This document shows positions 1 to 10,185 of a DNA stretch of 64,000 nt, in pieces. Location of the stretch: positions 2,844,001 through 2,908,000 of the forward strand of contig JAPDOI010000020.1 of NCBI GenBank assembly GCA_029168955.1. Reading direction: 5' to 3'. How positions within the stretch are numbered: the first letter of the stretch is position 1; each line of letters begins with the position of its first letter. The position numbers and the translations under genes were made by a program. The notes beneath the pieces were generated by a model. It was given only the letters and a program-made list of their open reading frames with translations, was not told the origin of the DNA and made no database searches. Source of the stretch: Aplectana chamaeleonis. Lineage: Eukaryota; Nematoda; Chromadorea; Rhabditida; Cosmocercidae.

Positions 1-2507
1 TTTCGATGCCATAATATGCTTCACAATCCGGGTAGGGCAATCTTCAGTGCTACAAGTGGTGCGAAAATGGGCGTGGCCTGTGCAACTTTTGGTCACTCTT
101 CAACAGAAGTATACGAAGTGCTGATGAGTTGTAGCAGTCCTGCCGGTATGTGATAGAGGTAGTTGAACATAGCAAAAGTCACATCCACGCAACAGCTGTC
201 TTTGTATACCTGAAATGACACATAACATAACATGACATGACATTAACATGGGATAGCATAACATGACATAATATAACATAACATAACATATCATAACACA
301 ACATAACATAGCATAACATAACACAACACAACACAACATAACATAAAATAACACAACACAACACAACATAACATAACATAACATAACATAACATAACATA
401 ATATAACATAACATAACATAACATAACATAACATAACATAATATAACATAACATAACATAACATAACATAACATAACATAACATAACATAACATAATATA
501 ACATAAAATAACAAAACAAAACATAACATAACATAACATAACATAATATAACATATCATAACACAACATAACATAAATATAACATAACACAACACAACAC
601 AATATAATATAACATAACATAACATAACATAACATAACATAACATAACATAACATAACATAAATATAAACATAACATAATATAACATAACATAATATAAC
701 ATAACATAGCATAACACAAAGCGTAGCATAACATAATATAATATAATATAATATAACATAATATAATATAACATAACATAACATAACATAACATAACATA
801 ATATAACATAACATAAATATAACATAACATAACATAACATAACATAACATAACATAACATAACATAGTATAACACAGCGTAGCATAACATAACATAACAT
901 AACATGACATAATATAACATAACATAACATATCATAACACAATATAACATAACATAACATAACATAATATAACATAACATAACATAACATAAACATAACA
1001 TAACACAATACAACATAACATAACATAAATATAACATAACATAACATAACATAACATAACATAACATAACATAACATAAATATAACATAACATAACATAA
1101 CATAATATAACATAACATAATATAACATAACATAATATAGCATAACATACAGCATAACACAGCGTAATGATAACATAACATAACCTCTTATAATATAACA
1201 TAACATAACATAACATAACATAATATAACATAACATAACATAACATAACATAAACATAACATAACATAACATAACATAGCATAACACAGCGTAGCATAAC
1301 ATAACATAACATGACATAATATAAATATAACATATCATAACACAACATAACATAACATAACATAACACAACACAACACAACATAACATATAAATAACATA
1401 ACATCACACAACACAACACAACATAACATAAAATAACACATAACACAACACAACACAACATAACATAAAATAACACAATACAACACCACACATAACATAT
1501 CATAACACAACATAACATAACATAACATAACACAACACAACACAACATAACATAAAATAATACAACACAACATACCATAAAATAACACAACACAACATAA
1601 CATAACATAACATAAATATAAATATAACATAACATAACATAACATATAATATAACATAACATAATATAACATAACATAACATAATATAACATAACATAAC
1701 ATAATATAACATAACATAACATAACATAACATAACATATCATAACACAACATAATATAACATAACATAACATAACATAACATAACATAAATATAATATAA
1801 CATAACATAACATAACATAACATAACATAACATAACATAGCATAGCATAACACAGCGTAGCATAACATAACATAACATAACATAACATAACATAACATAA
1901 ACATAACATAACATAACATAACATAACATAACATAACATAACATAACATAACATAACATAACATAACATAACATAACATAACATAACATAACATAGCATA
2001 ACACAGCGTAGCATAACATAACATAACATAACATGACATAATATAACATAACATAACATATCATAACACAACATAACATAACATAACATAACATATCATA
2101 ACACATATAACATAACATAACATAACACAACACAACACAACATAACATAACATAACATACAATATAACATAACATAACATAACATAACATAACATAACAT
2201 AACATAACATAACATAACATAACATAACATAACATAACATAACATAACATAACATAACATAGCATAGCATAACACAGCGTAGCATAACATAACATAACAT
2301 AACATAACATAACATAACATAACATAACATAACATAACATAACATAACATAACATACAATAACATAACATAACATAACAGAACAACATGACATAACATAA
2401 CGTAACGCAGTACAGCACACCATGGCATATACAATGCTAGACCTACCTTTCTTACTTCTCCTACAGCAAACGTTGCGTTCCGAGGGAGTTCAAAGATCGT
2501 GCGGTAG
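1..2507 (+). CDS. CAP/SCP (ASP-like) secreted protein, C-terminal two exons, partial
   Basis: The window opens inside an exon in frame 1 that ends at base 145 before a GTATGT donor. A polypyrimidine stretch ending in CTACAG gives an acceptor, and the last exon is 2467-2507 with a TAG stop. The phases match (1 and 2 bases). The joined tail contains KMGVACATFG, LMSCSSPA and a short end. This resembles the C-terminus of CAP-domain venom-allergen/ASP proteins, where GCxVxxC is followed by a CxYxPxGN motif. The match is loose: one cysteine is displaced and the final GN is AN. If correct, this is a secreted cysteine-rich protein of a family expanded in parasitic nematodes. The 2.3 kb intron is almost wholly satellite. 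No poly(A) signal was recognised downstream. The gene could also be a decayed copy. Confidence 0.42.
215..2425 (+). repeat. Pentamer satellite (AACAT)n, about 2.2 kb
   Basis: The block is a near-continuous array of the 5-mer AACAT. Single-base variants (AACAC, AATAT, AGCAT) recur in clusters; for example a block reading AGCATAACACAGCGTAGCAT appears several times, so there is a higher-order structure. A period of 5 leaves all three minus-strand frames open (MLCYV repeats), which creates long false ORFs. The array lies in the last intron of the CAP-like gene. Confidence 0.95.
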
Positions 2508-2682
2508 TTTCTGTCGAAGGAGTCTGTAGTCACCCCACAAACGCCACATGTGCGTGATTCGTCTGGAGAATCGCTATGGTTGATGGTGGATAAGTTACGT
2601 CAGAAAACAGTAGGACTAGTCTTGTTGCTATAATATGTCATGTTGTGTTACGTTACGTTACGTTATGTGATGTAGTGTTATG

Positions 2683-2857
2683 GGGTGGTGGCCATCGTGT
2701 ATCAACACCCCTGAGGAGGCGGGAGAAACGGGGGAGAAGCGAGGTTCCTGATTGGACGCTACGCGGGGCTAGCCCGTGTTGCGTCCAATTAGGAACCTCG
2801 CTCCTCCCCCGTTTCTCCCGTCTCCTCGGGGGTGTTGATACACGATGGCTACCACCC
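2683..2857. mobile_element. Foldback MITE with 9-bp target duplication
   Basis: The 175 bp element is almost one palindrome, with arms of about 80 bp that start GGGTGGTGGCCATCG and end with its near complement. It is flanked by an exact 9 bp direct repeat, AGTGTTATG, at 2674-2682 and 2858-2866. A 9 bp duplication with long inverted repeats is typical of Mutator-like elements. There is no coding capacity; ORFs on both strands are mirror images from the palindrome. Confidence 0.85.
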
Positions 2858-2934
2858 AGTGTTATGTCATGTCGTGTCATGATATCATATGTTATGTTTG
2901 TATGTCATGCTATGTTATGTTATCTCATGATATA

Positions 2935-3133
2935 ACATGTTATGGTTACATCCGTGGCTTGTTTCCTCAAGAAAAAATAATTTAAATTCAAACCGCGGCC
3001 GGCGCGGTGGTTTAAATCTCACCAGCGACTGGCTGATAATTACCTTGTGAGATTTAAACCGCCGCGCCAGCCGCGTTTTGAATTTAAATGATTTCCTTGA
3101 GGAAACAAGCCACGGACCTAACCATACATGACA
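2935..3133. mobile_element. Foldback element in pentamer array
   Basis: Inverted arms read CCGTGGCTTGTTTCCTCAAG on the left and the complement on the right near 3095-3115, with further pairing outward through GGTTA. The centre is about 3030. Target duplication is not clear. Confidence 0.75.
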
Positions 3134-3339
3134 CGTAATCTTTATGTTATGTTATGTTATCCTATGTTATGTTGTGGCATGTTATATGTTAGCTTATGTT
3201 ATGAGAAGTTATGTTATATAACGTTATTTTAAGTTATGTTATGCTATGTTCTGTTATGATATGTTATGATATAATAAGCTACGATATGCTATGACATGTT
3301 TTGATATGTTATGTCGTAATGCTATGTCATGTTTGTGTC

Positions 3340-3755
3340 AAATTTACATTATATTAGGATACAGAGTACGGCGCGAGGTGTGATTCCTCACCGGGGGGGG
3401 GAGGTCTGAGCTCCGGTGGTCCGGAGGGGGCGATGAGATGTTGAAAAGCGGAAAATTCACACTACCAATTGTGCCGGCGACCCCCCCCCCCGCCCGGTCG
3501 TGGTCGTTGGTTATCTCATTATGCAAGGCAATAAAATTTTTGATAATTACTAAAATTTCGTAAGAATCAAGTATGAAGAGGTAGAAATGTTGAAATATTG
3601 TATTTCAGGAACTAATTTACGTGTAAGAGGTTCAAGTGAAGATGCACGGCGCGGTTGTTGAATTGACACAGAAAAGCCTTAACTGTCGACTATACTGCTG
3701 TGCGAGTACACAGAAAAATTCATCGCAAATGGTTAATCCCCATAGTCTATGGTTG
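3340..3755. other. Non-coding stretch with G and C runs
   Basis: There is a run of nine G near 3394 and a run of about 13 C near 3481 flanking a short GC-rich segment. The rest is AT-rich. No gene or repeat was recognised. Confidence 0.5.
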
Positions 3756-3895
3756 AGGCCGTAAAAAGGTACAAGTGAGGTGGTGGTGGTAAATAAAGTT
3801 GTTTTCTCAAATATACCAAGAAGATTTTTTGGACATTTGCAGCTCTGGGACCTTTTTTTGATGACAAAATTTTTTTCTGAACAAGTTTTTACTAT
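3756..3895 (+). repeat. Left arm of outer palindromic element
   Basis: This segment (GAGGCCGTAAAAAGGTACAAG, then GAGGTGGTGGTGG, GTTTTCTC and GGGACCT blocks) is the reverse complement, at about 75-80% by eye, of 12400-12540. The two arms now lie 8.5 kb apart because other elements have inserted between them. Confidence 0.75.
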
Positions 3896-3918
3896 TAATA
3901 ATCTTACAACCTCCTTTG

Positions 3919-4207
3919 TAAGCGAGACACTGTGATTGAGTACGGTTTAGGTTCGGGTTAGTGGTCCAAGGCACTGCACAGCCCCGAGAAAAGGCTTCTT
4001 CGAAAAATTGCTAGGTGGGAGGGAACGACAAAAATCGACCATTCCCTCACACCTAGTTCATACATTTAGGTGTGAGGGAATCGCCGATTCTGTCGTTCCC
4101 TCACACCTAGCTATTTTCTCGATAAAAGCCCTTCCCTGGGGCTGTGGAGTGCCTTAGATCACTACTCCGGACCTAAACCTTACCCAATCACAGTTTCACG
4201 GGTAAAT
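3919..4207. mobile_element. Foldback element, about 290 bp
   Basis: The arms pair over about 130 bp: GACACTGTGATTGAGTACGG on the left matches the complement near 4150-4205, and both contain GCTAGGTGxGAGGGAACGAC. The tip of the hairpin is near 4065. It lies between the left outer arm and LINE-A. Confidence 0.8.
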
Positions 4208-4362
4208 CTCATTTAAATAGAGAGTTATAAAACTTTTATATATATAGTGCCATCTCAAGGCTCAGCGAGCGGTTGACTTTCATTTCGCTCCGTCCAACTA
4301 CCATCATTCTGCGCCTTTTCTGCTTCTACTAACTGTGGACACTGACCGCTGAACCCGATATT

Positions 4363-5196
4363 ATGAGCTCTACTAGCTTCGAAACTCCACGAAAAAGCAC
4401 GATCATTAACGAGCGGGAACGCCCGCAAAAACGTCCTCACGTCGATCTTGGGAGTTCGCCGACAATGCCTGCCGACTTCGATTTGGCTGTCGATATGCTG
4501 GTCAAAGACGACAGCCTGCCACCCTATTTGAAGACAGTGGTGGGTCATTTGCTTGAGAGTCGGAATCAACTCAATGTTTTGATAGGCAGTGTCGTTAACC
4601 GTAACAAGCAGTTGCTGGATGAGAACGCTGCCCTCAAGCTTGAGATCGATCAGCTTAAGAACGCCTTAGCCGAGAGCCGCCCGTCGATTTCGCCCCAATC
4701 AGCTTATCCTCCATCTTCACCCGTGAATTCCTGGGAGGAGATAGAGCGTAGACGATGTGTTGTTATTTCGGGTGTTCTGGAGAGTGATTCAAATGTGGCC
4801 TCCTCTAGAGTAGCTCATGATTTTAAACTGGTCTGGCAAATTATGGATTTTTTGAACATTGATTGTAGTATTCAGTCTGTTTTTAGAATGGGTAAAGTCC
4901 ATAATAGTCGTCCTAGGCTCATCAAACTGGTTCTTCCTGCTTCTTATTTCTCTAGAACAATGATTCGTCGAACTTCTTGGCTTAGAAACTTTCATCTAAG
5001 AGGTATTTATATTAGAGCATCGCTACCTAGAGAGGAGTTGAATCGTTTGCGTGATGTACGAAAGGCTAGGTCCCATCCTCCTAATAACAACCAGTTGTCG
5101 CAAATGTCCCCACGAGTTGATGTTACTACCGTATCAGAAGATTTTAACTCAGCATCCCCTAATATTGTAACAGCAACAAACTCGGGAAACTGCTAA
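4363..5196 (+). CDS. LINE-A ORF1, coiled-coil plus RNA-binding-like domain
   Basis: This 277-residue protein begins MSSTSFETPRK. Residues about 80-105 form a leucine-rich coiled coil (LLDENAALKLEIDQLKNAL). After a Ser/Pro linker comes a folded domain from about residue 128 (RRRCVVISGVLESDS) to about 230 (IRASLPREELNRLRDVR), basic and similar in layout to ORF1 RNA-binding domains of LINEs. ORF1 of LINE-B has the same plan (VIAGVPES, RESLPKEERDRRREAR). It is probably a trimerising RNA chaperone that coats the element transcript. The frame is intact. ORF2 begins in an overlapping frame at its end. Confidence 0.85.
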   Translation: MSSTSFETPRKSTIINERERPQKRPHVDLGSSPTMPADFDLAVDMLVKDDSLPPYLKTVVGHLLESRNQLNVLIGSVVNRNKQLLDENAALKLEIDQLKNALAESRPSISPQSAYPPSSPVNSWEEIERRRCVVISGVLESDSNVASSRVAHDFKLVWQIMDFLNIDCSIQSVFRMGKVHNSRPRLIKLVLPASYFSRTMIRRTSWLRNFHLRGIYIRASLPREELNRLRDVRKARSHPPNNNQLSQMSPRVDVTTVSEDFNSASPNIVTATNSGNC

Positions 5197-6048
5197 AGCC
5201 TCGTCGGAACCTCGAAAAAGGTATAAAGTGTGTAGTCACAAATATTCGATCTATGGTCAAAAATAAGGACGCTTTGAGTCTTTCGTTTTCTGAAATAGAC
5301 CCAGCTTTAGTAATGCTCACTGAAACATGGTTGAAGTCTTCTATTGATCTAGCTCCCCTCTTGGGTTCTTGGTGCTCACATTACGAATGCTTCCGAGTTG
5401 ACAGACCTCGCAAAAAGGGTGGAGGTGCAGCGATATTATGCAAACCTACTCTTTCGCCTGCACTCATTTTCAAAGAATCTGTAGCCGAATCTTATGAATT
5501 GTTGTGCAATGATATTTTTGTGGACTCTACCCTCATAAGGGTTATTGTTGTTTATAGAACTCCGAACTGTACACTTTCCAAAACTAATCAGATGATAAAA
5601 GCCATAAGTGATATCCTTTCTTGTGAACAAGCCAGTTTACTAGTTGGAGATTTCAATTTCCCAGATATCTCTTGGAAAAGCCCATACAAAGCTCTGAACA
5701 CTTTATCGAAACAGTTCCTTGATATGCTTCAGACACACAATCTTTTACAATATGTTCATACTCCAACATTAGGTGAACACATTCTTGACCTAGTTTTGTG
5801 TAATAACTCTCAAATTATTCAAAGTATTATGGTAGGCCCCCCTCTGGGCACTAGCGATCACAACAGTGTTTTGGTGAACATAAACGCAAAATCTCAACCA
5901 CAGCGTTTTGTCACAGTCAGAAGTTATAGGGATGTGAAATATGATGACGTAAAGGAATACCTCGCGGAAGTTGACTGGATTGGGTCATTTAATACCGTGG
6001 GATCAGTTGATGAAAAATACGAAATGTTTCTTGCCATCTTAAATCATT
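5190..6048 (+). pseudogene. LINE-A ORF2, 5' part: AP endonuclease, split by LINE-B
   Basis: The endonuclease that nicks target DNA for target-primed reverse transcription. The APE motifs are visible: TNIRS, LTETWL, LLVGDFNF and LGTSDHNS. The reading frame opens before the first ATG at 5253 and overlaps the end of ORF1, so the true start may be upstream. The frame is cut after FLAILNH, where LINE-B inserts. Joining to 10186 keeps the frame (next residues CIDLFVP), and LINE-B has the corresponding stretch FLSILHHTIDEFVP. The ORF was therefore open when LINE-B landed. Confidence 0.9.
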
Positions 6049-6370
6049 AAATCATTCCCTTGGTTTGCCGTCCTGAGCGGTCGCTGTACTTCGTTCTCTC
6101 CCCATCGATCACCGCCGACAGCAACTTCCTGGGATTTTCGACTAATTTATCCCTTCGTCCACTTCCATTTCTGACAAGGTTGATCCCTGCTCTGACTACT
6201 CTTCCTCACTAGACTACTCCAGCTTCGTAGCCGTCTGTATTTTCTTCAACTTCGATGTTCTGACTGCGCCGGGCCCTAGTGACGGGGGTTCAAATCATCA
6301 TTTCTCCAATCGTCACTATTAACGGTATAGAATTCGATATTGTCGATTGTTACTTTGATCGTGCTCAGTT

Positions 6371-7099
6371 ATGATGTCGCCGTCTCGCTCTTCATCCCTT
6401 CCAGCGAAGCGCACCAGAGTTGATGTCCCGTCTCCACGATCATCGTGTTCAGTCTATGATCGATTACGCAATATGGAAGGAGACATGCCCGAGTACATGA
6501 AGATAGTGGTGGAAATCTTGCTGGAGAACCGCAAGGAGATGGCAGAGGCAAATCGAAAATTTGGCGAGGTTCTTGAGGACAATCGGAGATTGAGGGAGGA
6601 AAATTTGAAATTAATTGAAAAAATTGATTCTCTTCGTTTATCTAGTTCCGTGAACTCTGTTCCCAAGTCTGATGTTGTTGATGTAGCTCCTCGTTCTGTT
6701 GAAGATCCTGATATGGCGCGCTCTATTGTCATTGCCGGTGTGCCGGAAAGTAACTCACCCAATTCATTCGAAAGAGTAGGTCATGATGTTTGCAATGTCA
6801 ACAATATTTTAGCCTATCTTGATGTCGAATGTTTCTCTACCGCTGTCTATAGGATGGGCCGTCCATCTCCCTCTAAGCCGCGTCTCTTGAAAGTTGTTTT
6901 GCCAACCAGTAGGTTCCAGAAGATCGCTGTAAGCCGTGCTCCACGCCTCAGATCCTACTGTCAGAGGAGGGTTTTCCTGCGGGAATCCCTTCCGAAGGAA
7001 GAGCGGGATCGGAGACGAGAGGCACGTTTATCGAATGTCAACCGTCAGAACATTCCTTTTCACCGCACGATTCTGCTATTATCTCTGAACCTCAAGTGA
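6371..7099 (+). CDS. LINE-B ORF1
   Basis: A 242-residue protein, MMSPSRSSSLPAKRTRVD at the start. Residues 55-95 are rich in Glu, Lys and Leu and predict a coiled coil (LLENRKEMAEANRKFGEVL). The following domain, ARSIVIAGVPES to RESLPKEERDRR, matches LINE-A ORF1 in order and spacing. It is expected to bind element RNA. The end is shorter than in LINE-A ORF1; a frame change near 7080 may have truncated it. Start context is unremarkable. Confidence 0.8.
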   Translation: MMSPSRSSSLPAKRTRVDVPSPRSSCSVYDRLRNMEGDMPEYMKIVVEILLENRKEMAEANRKFGEVLEDNRRLREENLKLIEKIDSLRLSSSVNSVPKSDVVDVAPRSVEDPDMARSIVIAGVPESNSPNSFERVGHDVCNVNNILAYLDVECFSTAVYRMGRPSPSKPRLLKVVLPTSRFQKIAVSRAPRLRSYCQRRVFLRESLPKEERDRRREARLSNVNRQNIPFHRTILLLSLNLK

Positions 7100-7146
7100 A
7101 TCCAACTCAGTCTCAGGGAAACGATTATGCTCTCTAAGGCTATCTG

Positions 7147-8426
7147 GTGAACCTCTCAAGTGTCTACTTTCGAACACACGATCTTTAGTTAAAAACGCGG
7201 ATGCATTTGTGTTGTCTCTTATTCGGGGAAATTATGATCTGGCGTTCATAACTGAGTCGTGGTTGACCCCAATTAATGATGTGCCACCTTTATTGGGAAT
7301 TGCGAGCGATCAATACTCTTCTGTGCGATGTGACAGGATGCATAAAAAGGGCGGCGGGGTTGTACTCTTTTATAAATCTCATTTAACAGGGCAAACGGTG
7401 TTTCAGGAGGCGGTCAGAGATTCTTACGAACTACTCATAAACGATGTTTTTACACACAACTCTTCGATTAGATTCATGCTTGTATATCGCGCCCCAAATT
7501 GTAGTGCTTCCTTCTCATGTCAGTTAAGAAAGGCTATTAGCGATCACTGTTCTTGCAGTAGTAGCAGTGTTGTGCTTGGTGATTTTAATTTGGCCGATTT
7601 ATGCTGGTACGAGGATTTGGAATCGTCAGAAATATCGCACTGTTCCCAGGAATTCATTGATTTATTTTCTTCCCACTGCCTGAAACAGCTCGTGAAAAAG
7701 CCAACGCGGAACAACTCCTTTTTGGATTTAATTTTATGCAATTCCCCAGATTTGGTGAACGACGTCTCGGTCTGTCCACCCCTGGGAACTAGCGACCACG
7801 CTTGTGTTGAATTCACTCTGAATAGGAGTGTGGTGAAACCGGAAATTTTTCATAGAAGAGATTTCAGTGCTGCAGACTTCAACTCTATCGAGAATTACTT
7901 GTCAAGTGTTGACTGGCTTGGATCTTTCGCTACAGTTTCTACAGTTAACGATATGTATGAAATGTTCCTCAGTATACTTCACCATACAATTGATGAGTTT
8001 GTGCCCTTCTGCACCGTCACTGGTAGACAATCAAAGCTCCCTGAGTATCTTATCAGAATGATGCGTAGGCGCGACAGGATATGGGATGAGGCTGTCAAAA
8101 TGGACTGTGACACGCAGTGGGAAAAGTACAAGTCGTACAATGTCCGAGTAAATAAGGCGATGTACAAGCATAATTCCTACGTTGAGAAGAAATCAGTAGA
8201 GTCCACAGAGATGTCTAGACTTTTTTCACTAATTAGTTCTCGTATCAAGCAACGCGGTCAACTACCTTGTCTGTTAGATGGCGAGGGGACTTTGGTTCAC
8301 AATGACGTAGATAAAGCGGACATTCTTGCTTTGCACTTTCAAAAATCGTTCAACTTTTCTCAGGATTGTGACGCGGAAGCTTCCGACACATCCCAACCTA
8401 TGTTCCCAGTAATGCCTCACGGTTAA
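7147..8426 (+). pseudogene. LINE-B ORF2, endonuclease domain and linker
   Basis: The AP-type endonuclease has its motifs in order: SNTRS, ITESWL, VLGDFNLAD and LGTSDHAC. The frame is open upstream of the first ATG at 7209. The linker continues past residue 300 (YKSYNVRVNKAMYKHNSYVE) to a stop after MFPVMPHG. In LINE-A the same place continues as EMPDSVRFHADELYS, so this stop results from a frameshift. Catalytic residues look intact, but the protein is separated from its RT. Confidence 0.85.
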
Positions 8427-8452
8427 TGGTTCTATAAAGGAAAATTATCGAG

Positions 8453-9310
8453 TTGCTTTCGAAATGGCCAAAGTCTTTCACAGTAACTCCTGACTTTACT
8501 CCGCTTCATTTTATCAAAAAAGTATGCTTTCTGATTGCATATCCTTTAGAGTTCATCTTCAATCTTTCCTATATGAGAGCAGAGGTGCCAGATCGGTGGA
8601 GGCATTCTTTCATCACCCCAGTACCCAAAAAAGCTCCTTACAGTCTTCCACAGAACTATCGCCCGATCAGTATAACTTCGATATTCGCTAGGACTTTTGA
8701 GAAAATTGTAAAAGAGTACCTTGTAAATCACATTGAGGAGAGCAATATTATCCCCTGTTCGCAGCATGGGTTTTGGAAAGGAAGATCGACGGAAACAGCT
8801 TTATTGGAATCTTTGAATGATTGGACACAAGCTGTTGACATTAGTAAACAAGTTCACGTTATATATTTTGATTTCGCTAAAGCATTCGATAAAGTACCGC
8901 ATGATAAGTTATTACATAGGTTAAAATCTGTAGGAATTCACCCTAGGGTTGTAAAATGGATGCAAAGTTTTCTGACGAATCGCACATATCAGGTCAGGGT
9001 GAGGAAAGATTACTCAGAAATCTACCCAGTATTCAGTGGCGTCCCACAAGGTGGTGTCCTATCTCCATTGCTGTTTCTGCTTTACACTTTTGAACTCCCT
9101 TCCATCATCTCTTCGTTTAACGTGAAGTGTCTGATGTATGCTGACGATGTCAAAATCTACAAAGTAATCGGTAACACTGAAGACAAGGAAGCTCTACAAT
9201 GCGCAATAGATGAGGTTCAGCGATGGTCTATCAATAAGAATTTACCGCTTTCTCCTGAAAAAACGCATGTTCTTGCTATCGGGTCTGGTTCAGTGGAAGC
9301 TTCCATATAG
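8453..9310 (+). pseudogene. LINE-B ORF2, reverse transcriptase domain
   Basis: The RT core has motif A YFDFAKAFDKVPH, motif B SGVPQGGVLSPLLF and motif C MYADDVKIY, with fingers motif YRPISITSIFARTFEKIV before them. This is the polymerase that copies element RNA at a nicked target. The frame closes at 9310, while homology with LINE-A continues in another frame from 9316, so this is a broken ORF. The catalytic YADD is present. Confidence 0.88.
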
Positions 9311-9315
9311 TCTGG

Positions 9316-9961
9316 ATGAAAACCTTGAATTGTGTTGAACAAATACGAGATTTAGGCTTTATTATTACCGGCAAACTAAGTTTCCGCTTGCATTACAGAT
9401 CCATAATCTCCAAGGCAATGCATAGGACTTACAACCTTTTCAAAGCACTTAAGACAAAAGATCCACAAATCCTTATCAGAGCATACAAATCTTATGTTAG
9501 ACCACTGGTTGAAAACGGTACCACGGTGTTTAATCCCTATTTAAAAAAGGACATTGCTGCTTTGGAAAGTGTGCAAAATAATTTCACGAGAAAACTTGCC
9601 TTACGTTGCAGTGGTGTAGATTATCGTTTTATACCCAATGGTTTGTTAAGAAGGCAAGTTTTCGGGTTACGAAGTCTTGAAAGTAGGAGAAAAACGCAAC
9701 GATCTCGTCATGTCATACAAAATAATTACTCGCAAGGTCTCACTCCGATCATCCGACTTTTTCACTTTTGTGAATTCACGCACAAGAGGAAACACACAAA
9801 AGCTCAGACCGAAAATATCTCGCATGCAGGTCAGGTCAAAATTTTTCTGTAATAGAGTAGCTCCAACGTTAAATTTTTTGATTAATAGAGACGCTTTGTG
9901 TTTGAATCTCAATTCCTTCAAAAAAGTAGTTCACCAGGTAATCTGCTCTAACTCGACGTAG
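9316..9961 (+). pseudogene. LINE-B ORF2, C-terminal region in two frames
   Basis: The conserved thumb and C-terminal part begins CVEQIRDLGFIITGKLSF and includes FKALKTKDPQILIRAYKSYV and ALESVQNNFTRKL. It matches LINE-A (FRALTTRDTSVLLKAFKTYV). A frameshift near 9690 moves the rest (RNDLVMSYKIITRKVS) into the frame ending at 9961. It lies directly before the 3' UTR and (AAAT)n tail. Confidence 0.8.
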
Positions 9962-10185
9962 AGATCCCAGTGTTTTGTAGTCTGTCTTACTTTTATAACC
10001 ATTTTTTTTGAGTTTTATCCTCTGTTTTATCCTTAATCGTTATGTTCCATTTTGAATTCTTCCATTTAGCATTTAAAAATGCTTCCGGCGTATGTATCTA
10101 ACGGTATTGATGTTATGATGTCTTCATACACGTGCACTATGTGTGCGTCCACAAATAAATAAAATAAATAAATAAATAAATCATT

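Larger units (their letters stand above)
2636..3340 (-). repeat. Degenerate pentamer satellite in opposite orientation
   Basis: From about 2636 the plus strand reads TTATG/ATGTT instead of AACAT, so the same pentamer continues on the other strand. It is broken by two foldback elements (2683-2857 and 2935-3133). It is more degenerate than the first array. Confidence 0.8.
6057..10177 (+). mobile_element. LINE-B: full-length CR1-like LINE nested in LINE-A
   Basis: A 4.1 kb element of the same family as LINE-A. It is bounded by AAATCATT at 6041-6048 and 6049-6056 on the left and at 10178-10185 on the right. Its 3' tail is (AAAT)n at 10153-10177. It carries ORF1, endonuclease, RT and C-terminal regions, but has frameshifts between endonuclease and RT (near 8420-8450) and in the C-terminal domain (near 9310 and 9690). 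Confidence 0.9.

Noticed and set aside
100..2533. Several long minus-strand ORFs of MLCYV repeats, up to 620 codons
   Set aside because: They are the three frames of a stop-free pentamer array; no start context, composition or conservation supports a protein.
6280..6300. tRNA B-box-like GGTTCAAATC
   Set aside because: No matching A box or cloverleaf nearby; it lies in the LINE-B 5' region.
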